A DNA stretch of 5,009 nt from Clostridiales bacterium UBA1446 (GTDB taxonomy: Bacteria; Bacillota; Clostridia; Oscillospirales; Oscillospiraceae): the NCBI GenBank assembly GCA_002329245.1, contig DCTG01000027.1, forward strand, positions 1 through 5,009, in the 5' to 3' direction. Position 1 is the first letter of the stretch. Every line of letters starts with the position of its first letter. Both the position numbers and the translations under genes were made by a program. The notes below the pieces were generated by a model. That model was given only the letters and a program-made list of their open reading frames with translations. It had not been told where the DNA came from and made no database searches. Shown here in pieces: positions 4,952 to 5,009 of this stretch.

Positions 4952-5009
4952 TTACCAGACTTTCAGCTGATCCTGCGAGTATTTGCAGATATCGGCAACC
5001 GCCTTGCTG
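4952..5009 (-). CDS. Small unknown protein, last 18 residues (enters from right edge)
   Basis: Reading the minus strand from the right edge gives SKAVADICKYSQDQLKVW and then TAA (4954-4952). The first seven residues repeat, in frame, the last residues visible in the partial gene at the left edge, with one synonymous base change. The two are therefore either paralogues or two halves of one gene. Only 18 codons are visible, so no function is assigned. The stop is followed by a strong hairpin, which supports a real gene end. Confidence 0.6.
   Translation of the reverse strand, partial: SKAVADICKYSQDQLKVW
4989..5009. repeat. Right copy of the 21-base sequence shared by both window ends
   Basis: Matches 1-21 at 20 of 21 positions in direct orientation; see the left copy. 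The match may extend beyond the window on either side, which cannot be seen here. Confidence 0.75.

Noticed and set aside
1..5009. CRISPR array, tRNA, rRNA, insertion sequence or plasmid replication gene
   Set aside because: No regularly spaced repeats, tRNA-like cloverleaf, transposase frame or Rep-like frame was seen on either strand.

Overview
The window looks like chromosomal DNA of a moderately GC-rich anaerobic bacterium, most likely a Clostridia-type Firmicute. The clues are strong AGGAGG-type ribosome binding sites, sigma-70/sigma-A style promoters, intrinsic terminators, and a cytoplasmic molybdopterin enzyme paired with a small 8-Cys ferredoxin. The taxonomic call is an inference from style and is not tied to any marker gene.

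Layout, left to right. (1) The 5' end of a small unknown gene on the minus strand, running off the left edge (start at 164). (2) A 126-base gap holding two interleaved inverted repeats (222-262). (3) A two-gene minus-strand operon: a 761-aa molybdenum/tungsten-bis-molybdopterin oxidoreductase of the acetylene hydratase-like / DMSO reductase superfamily (652-2937), followed 19 nt later by a 113-aa ferredoxin with two [4Fe-4S] sites (291-632). (4) A divergent control region (2938-3168). It contains a terminator-like hairpin, an activator-type promoter for the operon, a 9+9 bp dyad, and a near-consensus promoter for the regulator. (5) A LysR-family regulator on the plus strand (3169-4101). (6) Terminators between convergent genes (4113-4249). 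(7) A GNAT acetyltransferase on the minus strand with a Cys-rich tail (4250-4795) and its promoter (4876-4903). (8) A hairpin and the last 18 codons of a minus-strand gene running off the right edge (4952-5009).

How the parts fit. The LysR protein probably senses a small molecule, binds the dyad at 3070-3092, represses its own promoter (the dyad overlaps its -35) and activates the oxidoreductase-ferredoxin pair (the dyad lies about 64 bp upstream of the predicted start of that transcript). The pair would form a soluble cytoplasmic reductase or dehydroxylase-type system: electrons pass through the ferredoxin to the Mo/W site. The substrate cannot be read from the sequence. The nearest family themes are acetylene hydratase, transhydroxylases and gut catechol dehydroxylases, so an aromatic or other low-potential substrate is plausible. 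The oxidoreductase keeps only three of the four usual cluster cysteines at its N-terminus.

The two window ends share a stretch of 20 identities in 21 bases, in the same reading frame, with one synonymous difference. Either two paralogues of a roughly 66-aa protein flank the region, or this is one gene split by the ends of a circular or wrongly closed assembly. No replication, transposition or CRISPR signature was seen.
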